Shown here: positions 62,314-64,000 of the stretch, in pieces
Numbering within the stretch: the stretch's first letter is position 1
Layout: each line of letters begins with the position of its first letter
Source of the DNA: Ctena decussata
Lineage: Eukaryota; Mollusca; Bivalvia; Lucinida; Lucinidae
DNA length: 64,000 bases
NCBI GenBank assembly: GCA_963989385.1
Contig: OZ022510.1
Span: 31,253,448 to 31,317,447 of the forward strand
Reading direction: 5' to 3'
Translations under genes and position numbers: made by a program
Notes under the pieces: generated by a model
The model's database searches: none
What the model saw: the letters and a program-made list of their open reading frames with translations, nothing else
What the model was told of the DNA's origin: nothing

Positions 62314-64000
62314 TTCTTAGAAGTATTTCAAAACGGGGTAGCAATGTACGTTACAATAGCATAATAACTCATGGAAATCTTCACACTCTGTTTTAGCTGT
62401 AAGTTGTATTTCAGAGCGTTATCCTATTCATCTTCTGTTTAGATGTATCCCACAACTTTGTTTATCCATACTGTCTTTTTTTTTCAAACCCATGGTCATA
62501 CTTCCGAGTGGTCATCTGAAAATATTGAATGATTACCAAAACAAATATGAAGCCAGTCAAGTCTAGAAACCCAAAATATTGGTGGTAAAGAAAAGCTTTC
62601 GGGGCCTACAGATTCACAGCGGCATCAAGTTCGTTATCAAGTATGTTAAGGGAGACTAAAATCATACAGCACACCACCAAGGCAACGAAATGATAATAAA
62701 TGTGAAGCAAATAAATTAAAAAAAATTGATGCTGAATAAATAAATAAATTAATAAATATTCATAGCAGAAGAAGTACTTCTACAAAAAACAACAGCTTCC
62801 ACTACTAAAGTAATGATAATGATGATAATGACAAGGAAAAGAAAAACAAACCTACATAGTCCGGATTGTTATTGTTAAATTTATAATAAAAAAGAATGCA
62901 GGAAGTGACAGTTTTTATATATAACTGATATACAAGCTGATATCACGTAACAATGACACAATAAAATGTCATGACCCGAAAGATAGAAATATGAGTACTT
63001 GAGCGAAACGTGTAGACCCAGATCAGACTGCTCCTAAGGAGGAGTCTGATTAGGGTCTACACTGTTTGCCATTCCGACAGCTTTTATTTGAAAAATCACC
63101 AAATAGTAAAAAAAACATTATTTAAATTTTACAATAATAATAGCAATCTGTAACGTTGTCCCAGTGTTTGAGATAACTGCGTACATTGAACACTTTTATT
63201 GGCTTCATTTTTCATTTTGACCTACATGTATATTGATATTACTTTTATCACAGCAGGGATATTCCCCTGTTCTTAAATGCAAAAACCTTTATCAATATCA
63301 TCGACAACAGGAATTCTAAAAATGTGCACACTCATATTAAGCGCATTATGTTTTGAGCTCACACTTACCACTCTGGATCCTTACACTATATTTAATCAAA
63401 CGGTGTAGGTGCACAAGCTTGTCCGAGTCTTCGCTGTTTGTGCATGCACTAAATTACGCTTCATGTGACAATCCTTATTAGCTTTATGAAAGTGATTGGT
63501 AACGTAAACTACATCAACAAATTATCAGTGTACAAAGAAGGGAGTAAAAGAAATTTGAGCAAAGACAGGGAAGAATAAGCAGAATAAGGCTGGATCTCAG
63601 TTCCACAAAACAATAAATAGTTGTCGACCTGTACATCAGCTATGATAATCAGACAAACACAGGAAAGACTAAACCGGAGGAGACTCAATCCCACGATATA
63701 ACAAATGATTATCAACATGAACTTCAAATATGATTATTGTAGCTTACTGGTTGCCGCGAGATCTTTGACAAAATTTTTCGTCAAAATACATGTATAGAAA
63801 GAAATTAAATCTAACAAAAACACAGAAAAAGCAGGAGAATGCTGTTTCAAAATCTTTTTTTCTAACATAAATCCCACTATACAGTACGAGTGGCGTTCAG
63901 AAAGTTTTGCAACTGACGTAATTGCTTGGTAACCACCATAAAGACAGAACTTCTCATAGCAAAAACACAAACTGTGATATGCCTACACAGTGTATTTTTA
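62314..64000. other. 5' flank of gene M, no further gene
   Basis: No upstream coding exon was found. The 5' UTR and promoter must lie here or beyond; a non-coding first exon cannot be excluded. Short open frames at 63509-63970 (-) are AT-rich and unsupported. The last ~115 bases ('tacgagtggcgttcagaaagttttgcaac') resemble a mariner-type end cut by the window edge, at low confidence. Confidence 0.4.
63005..63075. mobile_element. Family Z small hairpin, copy Z4
   Basis: 'gtagacccagatcagactgctcct' and 'aggagtctgattagggtctac' (in part) are near-perfect complements, followed by 'actgtttgcc'. It lies about 0.7 kb upstream of the gene M start. Confidence 0.7.

Noticed and set aside
63885..64000. Mariner-type transposon end at the window edge
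   Set aside because: 'cgttcagaaagttttgcaac' is suggestive but only one end is visible and no transposase frame is present.

Overview
The window is animal nuclear DNA: spliced genes with GT-AG introns, AT-rich introns packed with small palindromic transposons, SINEs, decayed LINE tails and satellite-like arrays. The repeat landscape (short hairpin MITEs, tRNA-headed SINEs with TGAT or CAAC tails, arrays carrying 'gttattgccctt') suggests a bivalve mollusc; that assignment is an inference from repeat style.

Only two protein-coding genes can be supported, and both encode class IA phosphoinositide 3-kinase catalytic (p110) subunits. Gene P (+ strand, 4305-13264) enters from the left: eight exons are present, covering the end of the helical domain and the whole kinase domain, and it looks like conventional p110-alpha. 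Gene M (- strand, start codon at 62313, stop at 32004) is complete. I rebuilt it as 21 coding exons that join in frame to 1,031 codons, with adaptor-binding, Ras-binding, C2, helical and kinase domains. It is clearly more divergent (catalytic loop KDRH instead of GDRH, altered helical acidic contact, eight residues missing in the kinase N-lobe/C-lobe region). The genes face each other tail to tail across about 18.7 kb, and all exons that can be compared have the same intron positions and phases, so they are an inverted local duplicate pair.

Layout: 1-3260 tandem ~450-bp array; 3500-4290 small repeats; 4305-13264 gene P with introns full of hairpin MITEs; 13265-20700 gene-free MITE/SINE/LINE debris; 20700-28500 satellite-like block (a ~125-bp array split by an AT-rich palindrome array, then a ~150-bp array split by a 3.8-kb insert holding a 703-bp tandem duplication and a TGACGTC-rich element); 28500-32003 MITEs and unique DNA; 32004-62313 gene M, its introns holding SINEs, a LINE tail, dispersed ~650-bp repeats and two newer-looking elements; 62314-64000 the 5' flank of gene M.

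The most unusual signals are the diverged kinase paralogue, the repeated finding of transposons ending within about 10-28 nt of splice junctions in both genes, two relics of duplicated gene P exons, a foldback element with identical 77-bp arms, and an element with 13-bp termini and a CTAA duplication that carries internal copies of an 18-bp palindrome. All coordinates come from reading the sequence by eye; no alignment or database search was run.
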